Shown: in pieces, positions 28,593 to 38,439 of the stretch | How positions within the stretch are numbered: position 1 is the first letter of the stretch | How the letters are laid out: each line of letters begins with the position of its first letter | Assembly: GCF_001612615.1 (NCBI RefSeq) | Contig: NZ_BDAU01000013.1 | Location: 124,001-188,000 of the forward strand | Length of the DNA stretch: 64,000 bases | Reading direction: 5' to 3' | Origin: Nocardia amikacinitolerans NBRC 108937 | GTDB taxonomy: Bacteria; Actinomycetota; Actinomycetes; Mycobacteriales; Mycobacteriaceae | Position numbers and translations under genes: made by a program | The notes under the pieces: generated by a model | Seen by the model: the letters and a program-made list of their open reading frames with translations, nothing else | The model's database searches: none | What the model was told of the DNA's origin: nothing

Positions 28593-31500
28593 ATGACCCG
28601 GCTTCGACTGCTGACGGTGCTGCCCGCGCTGCTGATGATCCTCCTCGCCGTGCTCGGCCCGAGTCTCGCGCCGCGATCCGCCGAGCGAGCGGTGGGGATA
28701 CCGTTCGCCGACCCGAGCGCCGACGCCTGGCTCGGCACCGATCGGCTCGGTCGCGACGTGCTGAGCCATCTGCTGTACGGCGGCTGGGGTCTGCTGCTGC
28801 TCGCCGCCGTGATCGCGGTACTCGTGACCGCGGTGTCGAGTGTGCTCGGCGCGATCGCCGCGCTGCGGCCGCGGGTCGGTGGGCTGATCGAGACAGCAAC
28901 GGATTTCGCCATGCTCGTCCCCGCGGTACTCGGTATCCTGCTCGTGCTCACGAGCTGGCCGGACGCCGGTGTCTACGGGCTGATCGTGGTCGCGCTGCTG
29001 TTCGGGGCGCCGTACTGCGCAAGGGTTTTCACTGCCGCTGCGGCAGGCGTCGCGGCCAGCGGCTACGTCGAAGCCGCACGTGCGAGCGGAGAAACTCTCG
29101 CCCACTTGGTTTTCCGTGAAGTACTGCCGAACCTTCGTGAAGTGCTCGCCGCCCAGCTGGGCTTGCGCTTCGTCGCCGCCGTCTACCTGGTCAGCACCGC
29201 TTCCTTTCTGCACCTGCCGACGACCCTCGGCGCGAGCAACTGGGCGGTGATGGTCCGTGACAATGCCTCCGGCATGCTGCTCAACCCGTGGTCGGTGCTG
29301 GCGCCGAGCCTGGCGATCGCCATCGTGGCGGTCAGCGTCAACCTCGCGGTCACCGAATTCGGCCGTGGTACACGGATCTCGGCGATCGTGGACACGGCGT
29401 CTCTGCGTCAGGGTGACAGCCCAGGACCGGCAGAGAGCGCGGTGTTCGCCGAGGGCGCCGACGTCGGCATCCGTTCGTCGTCGGCGAAGTTGTCGGTGGA
29501 CTCCGGACGGCACAACGGTTCCGGTGCGAACGCGCTCCCCGAGACGGCGACCACGGCGGCGCGCCGCGAGCACCTCGGTTCTACAGCGGCGTCCGTGGCC
29601 TCGACGCCGGTGGACGAGTCAGCCGTCGTCGCAGCCGATGGACTCGGCTCCGGCTCTGCGCACTCGGCGCCCGCTCGGTCCGGGCCAGAGTCATCCGGCG
29701 GCCACCCACGGCCCGCTGATGGGTCGACAGCGACTCCGCACTCCGACGGTGCCGGTGCGGCGGCAGGCTCCAGGTGCGAGGTGCCCACGCGCGAACGATC
29801 TGTCGTTCCGGACGACGTCGGCGTGAACTCGAAGACTGCACGAGCCCACCAGGATCCGAGTGGTGGCCGTGCGTTCCCCGCTGCCTGGGCAGAGACACCG
29901 GAGACATCCGATGGGGTCGATGCCACTGGAGCAGCCGAGGGTGGCAACTCGATCGCTAGCGAGCCGGACTCGATCGTGATCGTCGACGGACTCTTCGTGC
30001 GAGGGCAGGCGGGGCAGGAGTTGGTCGGGCCCGTTTCCTTCCGGATGCGGCCGGGCACGGTGACCGCGCTCACCGGGCCGTCGGGATCGGGCAAGACGAC
30101 CGTGATGCGGGCGCTGCTCGGCCACTTGCCGTCCGGAGCGGTGCTGGCGGCGGGCACGGTCACGGTGGCCGAACAATCGGTGTTCGCACTGGATCCGGCG
30201 CAGCTGCGGCGTTTTCGGCGTACGCGCGTCACCTACGTCGGACAGGACCCCGGCTCCGCGTTGAATCCGCTCATGCGCGTGCGGACCCTGCTCGCCGAAG
30301 TCGCACAGGATCGCTCCGAGTCGGCCCTCCTGGAAGCCTTGGCGGCGGTCGGTCTCTCCGCCGAGCACCTGCGCCGCCGCCCCGGCGAACTCTCGGGCGG
30401 TCAGCAACGCCGAGTCGCATTGGCCCGAGCCCTGGTCCGCCGCACCGACATCGTGGTGCTCGATGAACCGTTGGCCGGACTGCACGGCGCCCTGCGCGCC
30501 GAAATAGCCAGCCTGCTGGTCGATCTCGCGCAACGCGGCACCACGATCCTGCTCTCCGGCCACGACACCGCCGCCATCCACGCCATCGCCGACCAGGTGA
30601 TCGAGGTAGGCACCCACCCGACGCCGCACCCCGCAACCGCGCCAGATCTCCCCGCGAACCGCCCTCTTCCGGCGTGGCCCAGCACCGGGCCGAATTGGCA
30701 CGCGGCCGCCGCTCCGCCGCCTCCCATCGCCGCGCCGAATGGGCACGCGGCCGCCGCTCCGCCGTCGCCCTCCGCTGGACCGGATGCGCATGCGGCCAGC
30801 CTTCCGTCCTCGCCTGCCGCCGCACCGAATGCGCTACCGGCCAACACACTTCCGCCGGTGGACACGCACCGATCCGATGCCGATGCCGATGCCGCCGACA
30901 GCGACACCGTCGACACCGGTTCGTCGCCGCAGGCAGACGCCGATCGCTCCACCGCTGCGCCGACCGCAGTCGGGTCAACGTCCGTCGGGAAGGCGCAGCA
31001 CGATGTGCGCGCGGTGCCGGAAACCGACGCCGATCACTCCACCGCTGCGCCGACCGCAGTCGGGCCAACGCCCGTCGGGAAGGCGCGCAACGATGTCCGC
31101 GCGGCGTCGCAGACCGAGGCGGGTCCGCCGCGGGAGGACCTCGCCGATCCGTCGCACCGCACCGCCTCTGCGATGCATGACGGGGATGCAGCCGCCCACG
31201 CCCACGCCGCCGCCCACACCCACGCGGACGCCGCCGCCGCCGACGCCCACGCCCACGCAGACGCCGCCGCCCACACCGACGCAGACGCCGCCGCCCACGC
31301 CCACACCCACGCGGACGCCGCAGGCAACGAGACCGTCGCCGCCGGTCCGTCGGCACACCCGGACACCGGCTCTGCTTCCGCCTCTGCCGCAACCGGACCG
31401 CACCCGCCGCGCACTACCGACGGCAACGGAATTGGATCGGATGCCCGCCCGCACAAGGCACCCACCGAGCGGTCGGACACGGCGGCGAAACACTCGGCCG

Positions 31501-32261
31501 AACCCGCGCTCGGTAACCCACAACCCCCGATCGCCCTGCGCGCCAACGGCATCAGCGCCACCATCGGAGAACACCGAGTCCTCGCTGACATAGACCTCGC
31601 GCTCACCGCCGGCTCCGCGCTCGCGGTCGTGGGCGCTTCCGGCGCGGGCAAGACCACCCTCGCCAGGGTGATCGCCGGTCTCCGCGCGGCGGAGGGTGGC
31701 TCGCTGCTGCTGGCGGACAACCCGATCGAGATCGGTGGCAAGCGGCGCATCGGGCGCGGCGGCGACGGTATTCAACTCGTTCCGCAGAACCCGATGTCGG
31801 CGCTGAACCCGCGCCGCACCGTCGCCCAAACCCTCGGCAGACCGCTGCGCCGAATCGCGCGTGTGCGGAAAAGCGCTGCGCCGCAACGGATCACCGAACT
31901 CCTCGACGCCGTGGAGCTGCCCGCGGAGTTGGCGGCGCGCTACCCGCACGAACTGTCCGGCGGCCAACGCCAGCGGGTGGCGCTCGCCCGCGCCCTCGCC
32001 GCCGAGCCCTCGGTGCTGATCTGCGACGAGATCACCTCGGCCCTCGATCACGCGACCGCGGCCTCGATCATGGCCCTGCTGGACCGGATTCGCGCCGACC
32101 GAGGCACCGCCCTGCTCGTGATCACCCACGACATGAATCTGGTCGCCGGGCACTGCGCCGAACTGGTCGTGCTCGATCGGGGCCGCATCGTCGAATCCGG
32201 CCGCACCGCCGAGGTACTCGCGAATCCCGTCGAACAGGCCACCCACGATCTGCTGGTCTGA
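28593..32261 (+). CDS. Fused ABC transporter: DppC-type permease, ATPase, His-rich linker, ATPase
   Basis: One 1222-residue frame joins three normally separate subunits. Residues 1-262 are a DppC-type permease (LGTDRLGRDVLSHLL, then helices, EAA loop YVEAARASGETLAHLVFREVLP). Residues 263-458 are a Ser/Ala/Pro/Gly linker. ATPase 1 spans about 459-670, with Walker A GPSGSGKTT at 495 and LSGGQ at 600. Residues 675-978 are a second linker containing a 30-residue tandem repeat and 11 histidines within residues 862-906. ATPase 2 runs 980-1222, with Walker A GASGAGKTT at 1014 and LSGGQ at 1121. Walker B in ATPase 1 is VVLDEPL, and in ATPase 2 ICDEITS. GAAAGGGGAC precedes the ATG, 13 bases after the permease gene. 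Confidence 0.92.
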   Translation: MTRLRLLTVLPALLMILLAVLGPSLAPRSAERAVGIPFADPSADAWLGTDRLGRDVLSHLLYGGWGLLLLAAVIAVLVTAVSSVLGAIAALRPRVGGLIETATDFAMLVPAVLGILLVLTSWPDAGVYGLIVVALLFGAPYCARVFTAAAAGVAASGYVEAARASGETLAHLVFREVLPNLREVLAAQLGLRFVAAVYLVSTASFLHLPTTLGASNWAVMVRDNASGMLLNPWSVLAPSLAIAIVAVSVNLAVTEFGRGTRISAIVDTASLRQGDSPGPAESAVFAEGADVGIRSSSAKLSVDSGRHNGSGANALPETATTAARREHLGSTAASVASTPVDESAVVAADGLGSGSAHSAPARSGPESSGGHPRPADGSTATPHSDGAGAAAGSRCEVPTRERSVVPDDVGVNSKTARAHQDPSGGRAFPAAWAETPETSDGVDATGAAEGGNSIASEPDSIVIVDGLFVRGQAGQELVGPVSFRMRPGTVTALTGPSGSGKTTVMRALLGHLPSGAVLAAGTVTVAEQSVFALDPAQLRRFRRTRVTYVGQDPGSALNPLMRVRTLLAEVAQDRSESALLEALAAVGLSAEHLRRRPGELSGGQQRRVALARALVRRTDIVVLDEPLAGLHGALRAEIASLLVDLAQRGTTILLSGHDTAAIHAIADQVIEVGTHPTPHPATAPDLPANRPLPAWPSTGPNWHAAAAPPPPIAAPNGHAAAAPPSPSAGPDAHAASLPSSPAAAPNALPANTLPPVDTHRSDADADAADSDTVDTGSSPQADADRSTAAPTAVGSTSVGKAQHDVRAVPETDADHSTAAPTAVGPTPVGKARNDVRAASQTEAGPPREDLADPSHRTASAMHDGDAAAHAHAAAHTHADAAAADAHAHADAAAHTDADAAAHAHTHADAAGNETVAAGPSAHPDTGSASASAATGPHPPRTTDGNGIGSDARPHKAPTERSDTAAKHSAEPALGNPQPPIALRANGISATIGEHRVLADIDLALTAGSALAVVGASGAGKTTLARVIAGLRAAEGGSLLLADNPIEIGGKRRIGRGGDGIQLVPQNPMSALNPRRTVAQTLGRPLRRIARVRKSAAPQRITELLDAVELPAELAARYPHELSGGQRQRVALARALAAEPSVLICDEITSALDHATAASIMALLDRIRADRGTALLVITHDMNLVAGHCAELVVLDRGRIVESGRTAEVLANPVEQATHDLLV
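30936..31115 (+). repeat. 90-bp in-frame tandem duplication in the ABC linker
   Basis: Two adjacent 90-bp copies (30936-31025 and 31026-31115) encode 30-residue units starting DADRST and DADHST and sharing STAAPTAVG and VGKA. They differ at scattered bases, so the duplication is not brand new. Confidence 0.85.
31173..31330 (+). repeat. Histidine/alanine/aspartate-rich repetitive coding segment
   Basis: A degenerate run of GCC, CAC, GAC and ACC codons encodes alternating motifs such as AHAHAAAHTHAD and AHTDADAAAHAHTHAD, residues 862-906 of the fused ABC protein. Eleven His and about seven Asp residues suggest metal binding in the cytoplasm. The DNA itself is a slippage-prone imperfect repeat. 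Confidence 0.85.
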
Positions 32262-32367
32262 GCGGGCGGTGACCCGCGCCACGCCGCGAACCCCGAACTA
32301 CCAGGGGTGATCTTCGCGACCGAGGAAATCGACCGGGAGCACTCCGGCGGATCTGGATGATGGAAGA

Positions 32368-33093
32368 GTGCTCCCGAAGAAGACCGGCGCCGTGGCCGCC
32401 GCGCTGCTGGCCGTAGTGCTCGCCGGCTGCGGCATCGGCCCCGATCTGCCGCCCATTCCCGAAGGCATCCCGCCCGGTCCCGGCACCCCGCTGCCGCTGA
32501 TCGACGTGGACGGACCCGGCCGCACCGCACTGCAATTGCGCGGCTGGGCGGGAGACCAGGCCGACACGCTCGGCATCCCGCAGGTCGCGCTGGAGGCCTA
32601 CGGCTACGCCGCCGCGGTGATGGCCAGGTCGCGGCCCGACTGCGGCATCACGTGGACCACCATCGCGGGCATCGCCAGCGTCGAGAGCAAGCACGGCACC
32701 CACCGCGGGTCCGACGTCGACGAGTACGGCACCGTCGTCCCGCCGATCATCGGCATCCCGCTGGACGGCGCGCCGGGCGTCGCGCTGATCCGCGACACGG
32801 ACGGCGGAAGGCTGGACGGCGACGAGACCTACGATCGCGCGGTCGGTCCGCTGCAATTCATCCCGGAGACATGGAAGCGCTGGGGCGTGGACGCCAACGG
32901 CGACGGTGTGATCGACCCGCAGAACATCGATGACGCCGCGCTCACCGCCGCCCGCTACCTGTGCGCCAGCGGCGGCGATCTCACCTCCGAACGCGGTTGG
33001 CAGCAGGCGCTGATGACCTACAACCAGTCCACCCGCTACCTGCTCACCGTTCGCGACCGCGCCGCCGCCTACAGCGTGGGCCGCCGGGTCTGA
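32368..33093 (+). CDS. lpqU: LpqU-like lipoprotein, lytic transglycosylase fold
   Basis: This 241-residue product has a signal peptide and lipobox ending LAGC near residue 21, so it is probably membrane-anchored outside the cell. The catalytic-like domain carries AGIASVESKHGTHRGS (the ES motif of MltB-type transglycosylases), YDRAVGPLQFIPETWKRWGVDANGDG and DAALTAARYLCASGG, all typical of the family that cleaves peptidoglycan glycan strands. The start is a GTG at 32368. The position upstream of eno equals Rv1022. There are 106 bases without a gene between it and the fused ABC gene, which marks the right boundary of the accessory segment. Confidence 0.93.
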   Translation: MLPKKTGAVAAALLAVVLAGCGIGPDLPPIPEGIPPGPGTPLPLIDVDGPGRTALQLRGWAGDQADTLGIPQVALEAYGYAAAVMARSRPDCGITWTTIAGIASVESKHGTHRGSDVDEYGTVVPPIIGIPLDGAPGVALIRDTDGGRLDGDETYDRAVGPLQFIPETWKRWGVDANGDGVIDPQNIDDAALTAARYLCASGGDLTSERGWQQALMTYNQSTRYLLTVRDRAAAYSVGRRV

Positions 33094-34503
<1,410 letters not shown>

Positions 34504-34593
34504 CAGCCGCGGTGCGAGCGACGGGCCCGGAGGCGGCGGCCTTCGTGACCACGCAGGGCCCCGGGAGCACCGCAGAGTGATACAGGGAGCGGT

Positions 34594-35238
34594 ATGACCG
34601 AGCGACGTGCGCGTGGGACCAGTCCGGCCGGACGTGGGGACCGCCGCACGTCGCGTGCCGCTCGCTCACGCCCGAGGGCGGGCGCGGACACCGAGACCGC
34701 GGCCCGTCCCGCCGCGGTCAAACGCACGCGCAGGCGCACCGAGACCGCGGAGAAGAAGGCGCGACCGCGCAAGATTGCCCCGCGCGCCGGAGCGGACAAG
34801 CACGAGCGCACCATCCTCGGCTTGTCCACCGGCAAGGCGGTGATCCTCGCGGTCGTGGTGTGCGCGCTGGCGCTGACGCTGTCCGTGCCGATGCGCACGT
34901 ACTTCAGCCAGCGCGCCGAGGCCGCGCAGCTGGCCCAGGAGCGCAATCAGCTGGAGACCGATCTGGCCCGGCTGCGGGATCGCCGTGCGCAGCAACAGGA
35001 TCCGGCCTACATCCGCTCGGAGGCCAGGGACCGGTTGCGTCTGGTGATGCCGGGGGAGACGCCCTACATCGTGCAGGTGCCTGGTATCGAGGCACCGCCG
35101 CGTCCCGCTGCGCCGCCGCGCTCCAAGGCGCCGGACCCGTGGTACACGGACCTGTGGCGGACCCTCTCCGAACCGCAGCCCGCGCCCGCCGCCGAAACGA
35201 CGACGCCCGCCCCGCCAGGACCGGAAGGACCCAGGTGA
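34594..35238 (+). CDS. FtsB/DivIC-type septum formation protein (Rv1024-like)
   Basis: This 214-residue bitopic protein has a long basic cytoplasmic head (residues 1-75, rich in Arg, Lys, Ala), one transmembrane segment near 78-100 (AVILAVVVCALALTLSV), a short coiled coil (AEAAQLAQERNQLETDLARLRDRRAQQQDP) and the FtsB/DivIC motif AYIRSEARDRLRLVMPGETPYIV. FtsB links FtsL and FtsQ in the divisome. The Pro-rich tail is variable. The stop overlaps the DUF501 gene by four bases. The place after eno equals Rv1024. Confidence 0.92.
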   Translation: MTERRARGTSPAGRGDRRTSRAARSRPRAGADTETAARPAAVKRTRRRTETAEKKARPRKIAPRAGADKHERTILGLSTGKAVILAVVVCALALTLSVPMRTYFSQRAEAAQLAQERNQLETDLARLRDRRAQQQDPAYIRSEARDRLRLVMPGETPYIVQVPGIEAPPRPAAPPRSKAPDPWYTDLWRTLSEPQPAPAAETTTPAPPGPEGPR

Positions 35239-35762
35239 CCGCACCGACAGACCGCGATCTGGAGATCATCGCCGAACAGCTCGGCCGTGCGCCGCGCGGC
35301 GTGCTCGCCGTCGCCTACCGCACACCGGACGGGCTGCCCGCGGTGGTCAAGACCGCGCCGCGGTTGCCGGACGGCACCCCCTTCCCGACGCTGTACTACC
35401 TGACCGATCCCCGGCTGACCGCCGAGGCGAGCAGGCAGGAATCGGCGGGCGTGATGCGCGAGATGACCGAGCGCCTCGGCCGCGATCCGGAACTGGCCGC
35501 GGCCTACCGCGCCGCCCACGAGAGCTACCTGGCCGAGCGGAACGCGATCGAATCGCTCGGCACCGACTTCACCGGCGGCGGCATGCCCGACCGGGTCAAG
35601 TGCCTGCATGTGCTCATCGCGCACAGCTTGGCAAAGGGGCCCGGCGTCAACCCGTTCGGCGACGAGGCGGTGGCGCTGGCCGCCGAGCACGGACTGCGCG
35701 GCACCGCCATCCCGGCCGACTGGCCGACGTACCAGCCCGAGGACGGAGCACACCATGAGTGA
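35235..35762 (+). CDS. DUF501 domain protein (Rv1025-like)
   Basis: This 175-residue protein matches the DUF501 family: LGRAPRGVLAVAYRTPDGLPAVVKTAPRL near the N-terminus, FPTLYYLTDPRLTAEASRQESAG in the middle and CLHVLIAHSLAKGPGVNPFGDEAV near the C-terminus, with a conserved KCLHxxxA helix. The function is unknown although the gene is nearly always between ftsB-like and ppx genes in actinobacteria. The start is a GTG overlapping the previous stop; the stop overlaps the ppx start by eight bases, so the three genes form a tightly coupled unit. Confidence 0.93.
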   Translation: MTAPTDRDLEIIAEQLGRAPRGVLAVAYRTPDGLPAVVKTAPRLPDGTPFPTLYYLTDPRLTAEASRQESAGVMREMTERLGRDPELAAAYRAAHESYLAERNAIESLGTDFTGGGMPDRVKCLHVLIAHSLAKGPGVNPFGDEAVALAAEHGLRGTAIPADWPTYQPEDGAHHE

Positions 35763-36702
35763 CCGGGTCGCCGCCATCGACTGCGGAACGAACTCCATCC
35801 GACTGTTGATCGCCGACGTGCTCGAGAACGGCCGCCTCGCCGACGTGCACCGGGAGATGCGGATCGTCCGGCTCGGCCAGGGCGTCGACGCGACGGGTTC
35901 GCTGGCGCCCGAGGCGATCGAACGCACCAGGGTCGCGCTCGCGGAATACACCCGGATGATGCGGGAAGCCGGTGTCGCGCGGGTGCGGATGGTCGCCACC
36001 TCCGCGACCCGCGACGCGTCCAACCGCGAGGACTTCTTCGCCATGGCCCGCGCCGAACTCGGCACCGTGGTGCCCGGCGCGGAGGCCGAGGTGATCACCG
36101 GCGACGAAGAGGCGCGTCTGTCGTTCACCGGCGCGATCGGCGAATTGTCAAGCGCGGCAGGGCCGTTCGTCGTCGTCGATCTGGGCGGCGGCTCCACCGA
36201 GCTGGTCTTCGGTGACGCCGACGGCGTGCACGCCGCGTTCTCCGCCGACATCGGCTGTGTGCGGATCACCGAGCGCTGCCTGCCCGGCGACCCGCCCACC
36301 GCCGAACAGGTCTCCGCCGCACGCGAATTCGCCACCGAGCGGCTCGCGGAGGCCTTCGCCGAGGTGCCCGTCGAGAACGCGCACACCTGGGTCGGCGTCG
36401 CGGGCACCATGACCACGATCGCCGCCGTCGCTCTCGACCTGCCCGAATACGACTCGGAGCGGGTGCATTTGACCGCGCTCACGCTGGATCAGGTTCGCGA
36501 GGTCTGCGACCGGCTGATCGGGATGAACCACGACCAGCGCGCCGCGCTCGGCCCTATGCACCCCGGCCGGGTCGACGTGATCGGCGGCGGCGCCGTCATC
36601 ACCGAGGTGCTCGCCTACGAACTGGCTCGGCGCGCGAACATCACCGAACTGATCGTCAGCGAGCACGACATCCTGGACGGCATCGCCCTGTCCATCGCCT
36701 GA
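35755..36702 (+). CDS. ppx: Exopolyphosphatase / pppGpp phosphohydrolase family protein
   Basis: This 315-residue ASKHA-fold enzyme corresponds to Rv1026 (Ppx2-type). AAIDCGTNSIRLLIAD is the phosphate-1 motif at the N-terminus, EEARLSFTGAIG precedes VVVDLGGGSTELVFGD (phosphate-2 motif) near residue 140, and VAGTMTTIAAVAL carries the adenosine-type motif. Such proteins cleave phosphate from polyphosphate chains or pppGpp; the short form lacks the C-terminal HD-like domain of E. coli Ppx. It is the last gene of the eno-ppx cluster. Confidence 0.93.
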   Translation: MSDRVAAIDCGTNSIRLLIADVLENGRLADVHREMRIVRLGQGVDATGSLAPEAIERTRVALAEYTRMMREAGVARVRMVATSATRDASNREDFFAMARAELGTVVPGAEAEVITGDEEARLSFTGAIGELSSAAGPFVVVDLGGGSTELVFGDADGVHAAFSADIGCVRITERCLPGDPPTAEQVSAAREFATERLAEAFAEVPVENAHTWVGVAGTMTTIAAVALDLPEYDSERVHLTALTLDQVREVCDRLIGMNHDQRAALGPMHPGRVDVIGGGAVITEVLAYELARRANITELIVSEHDILDGIALSIA

Positions 36703-36857
36703 CCGATCCCGCGCGTAAGCGGTGCGGCGACAAGCGAATTCGTCGCGTCGCTACTCCATCGGCCGAACCGTGGCCCGCGCGCTCGCCGTGGGCGGTGACC
36801 GACCGCCGAGTTGTCGCGAATCGAACCGCTCGAGCTGTCGTGCAAGCCGACCGCGAT

Positions 36858-37406
36858 CTAGGCGGGCGGTGATGCGATCAGCAGCAATGCCGCCGCACGC
36901 AGATCGGGGCGCGGTCCTTCGCCGTACAACTCGCTGAGGGCGATCTCGGCGGCCATGGCGACGAGCAGGTGCGCGACAGCCGCCGGGTCCGCCCAACCGA
37001 CCGAGGCGAGATCGGGTTCGATCGCCGCGGCCGCCGACCGGTTGCGTGCGTGTACCTCGTCGAGCAGGTCGGTGTCGGTGCGCGATTGGGCGAGAAAGGC
37101 TTTCGTTCCTCTGGTCGCCAGGCAGGCGTCGAGGTAGGCGAGCACCCCGGTACGCAGCCGCTCCATGCCGGGCGGCAGGTCGGCGGTCGCGGCGGCCACG
37201 GTCGCGTTCAGCTCGTCGTGATAGCGGCGGTGCAGCGCGACGACGTAGCTGCGCCTATCCGAAAAGTGGTGGTAGAAGGTGCCTTTCGCCATTCCGGCGA
37301 GCTCGACCACCGCGTTGATCGATAGGCCGCGCAGCCCCTTGTCCTCGGCGACCTGTGCGCCAGCGGTCAGCAGGGCGGTGCGACCTGGCTCGGCCGGACG
37401 TGGCAT
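36858..37406 (-). CDS. TetR family transcriptional regulator
   Basis: This 182-residue repressor has a helix-turn-helix LSINAVVELAGMAKGTFYHHFSDR near residues 27-50 and a short helical ligand domain. It is divergent from a secreted lipase; a perfect 20-bp palindrome stands between them, so self-regulation and lipase control are likely. The ligand may be a lipid or fatty acid, but this is inference. Confidence 0.9.
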   Translation of the reverse strand: MPRPAEPGRTALLTAGAQVAEDKGLRGLSINAVVELAGMAKGTFYHHFSDRRSYVVALHRRYHDELNATVAAATADLPPGMERLRTGVLAYLDACLATRGTKAFLAQSRTDTDLLDEVHARNRSAAAAIEPDLASVGWADPAAVAHLLVAMAAEIALSELYGEGPRPDLRAAALLLIASPPA

Positions 37407-37458
37407 GCGGGTTCCTTTCGTCGTCCCTCTTTCGCAGATCCTACCGACCCGCTACGGT

Positions 37459-37478
37459 GTGACCGACCGGTCGGTCAC
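37459..37478. promoter_or_regulatory. TetR operator, 20-bp perfect palindrome
   Basis: GTGACCGACCGGTCGGTCAC is fully self-complementary and sits in the middle of the 106-base region between the TetR gene and the lipase gene. It has the GACCGN-type half-sites common for TetR dimers. Confidence 0.85.
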
Positions 37479-37512
37479 GACGGATCGACGGTACCTCACG
37501 AGGAGATCGACC

Positions 37513-38439
37513 ATGCGAACTTCCCGACGATGGATCGCGGTCGTCGCGGTCGCGGTGGCCATGGTGGCGGGCTGGCCCGCGGGTCCTGCGGTGGCCGAGG
37601 AGCTACCGACCTACAGCTATCTGTCCGGCCTCGCCGCCCAGCTCATGGGCCCTAGCCAGGCGCCGCCCGGCGCCAACGACTGGTCCTGCCGACCGAGCGA
37701 GGCGCACCCGAACCCGGTGGTGCTGCTGCACGGACTGAGCAACGACACCATCACCTGGAACACCCTCTCGCCGGTGCTCGCCGCCGCGGGGCACTGCGTC
37801 TTCTCCACCACCTACGGCACCGGGCCGCTCGGTCCGATCGGCGCCGTGGCGCCCATCGCGGACAGCGCCCGGCAGATCGCGGACTTCATCGACCGGGTCC
37901 GGGCCGCGACCGGTGCGCGGCAGGTCGACCTCGTCGGCCACTCGATGGGCGGCGCGATTCCCTTCTACTACCTGAACCACCTGGGCGGCGTGCCGAACAT
38001 CGATGACTACATCGCGCTGGCCGCGCCCCTGCACGGATCGACACTCAGCGGTACCGACACGCTGTTCTCCTCGGTGCTCGACGCATTCGGGGTGCGCGAG
38101 GAGGTCGCCGACCGCTGCGGTCCCTGTCAGGTGTCGCCGGGATCGCCGTATCTGGACGTCCTCAATCCGGACCCGGCGATCGCGCCCGACATCGACTTCA
38201 CGACCATCGTCACCCGATACGACCAGATCGCCACGCCGTACACCACCGGATTGCTCGACGGCCCCAACGTTCGCAACATCGTCCTACAGGATCTGTGCGC
38301 GACGGACTACACCGAACACTACGAACTGACGGCCGACCCGGTGGCCGTGCGTGAAGTGCTGAACGCCCTCGACCCGGCGAATGCCCGACCCGCCGAATGC
38401 GCGGTGGTGCTGCCTTACGTCGGTCCCGTCGGCCGATAA
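37513..38439 (+). CDS. Secreted lipase/esterase (alpha/beta hydrolase, Lipase class 2 type)
   Basis: This 308-residue product has a Sec signal peptide of about 30 residues (RRWIAVVAVAVAMVAG, cleavage after AVAE-like sequence). The alpha/beta hydrolase core shows NPVVLLHGLSNDTITWN, the nucleophile elbow VDLVGHSMGGAIPFYYL (Ser in GHSMG) and a likely C-terminal His in DYTEHYELTADP. The enzyme probably cleaves acylglycerols outside the cell. GAGGAGATCG precedes the ATG at 37513. It is controlled, by context, by the adjacent TetR protein. Its last 25 bases overlap the SRPBCC gene tail to tail. Confidence 0.9.
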   Translation: MRTSRRWIAVVAVAVAMVAGWPAGPAVAEELPTYSYLSGLAAQLMGPSQAPPGANDWSCRPSEAHPNPVVLLHGLSNDTITWNTLSPVLAAAGHCVFSTTYGTGPLGPIGAVAPIADSARQIADFIDRVRAATGARQVDLVGHSMGGAIPFYYLNHLGGVPNIDDYIALAAPLHGSTLSGTDTLFSSVLDAFGVREEVADRCGPCQVSPGSPYLDVLNPDPAIAPDIDFTTIVTRYDQIATPYTTGLLDGPNVRNIVLQDLCATDYTEHYELTADPVAVREVLNALDPANARPAECAVVLPYVGPVGR

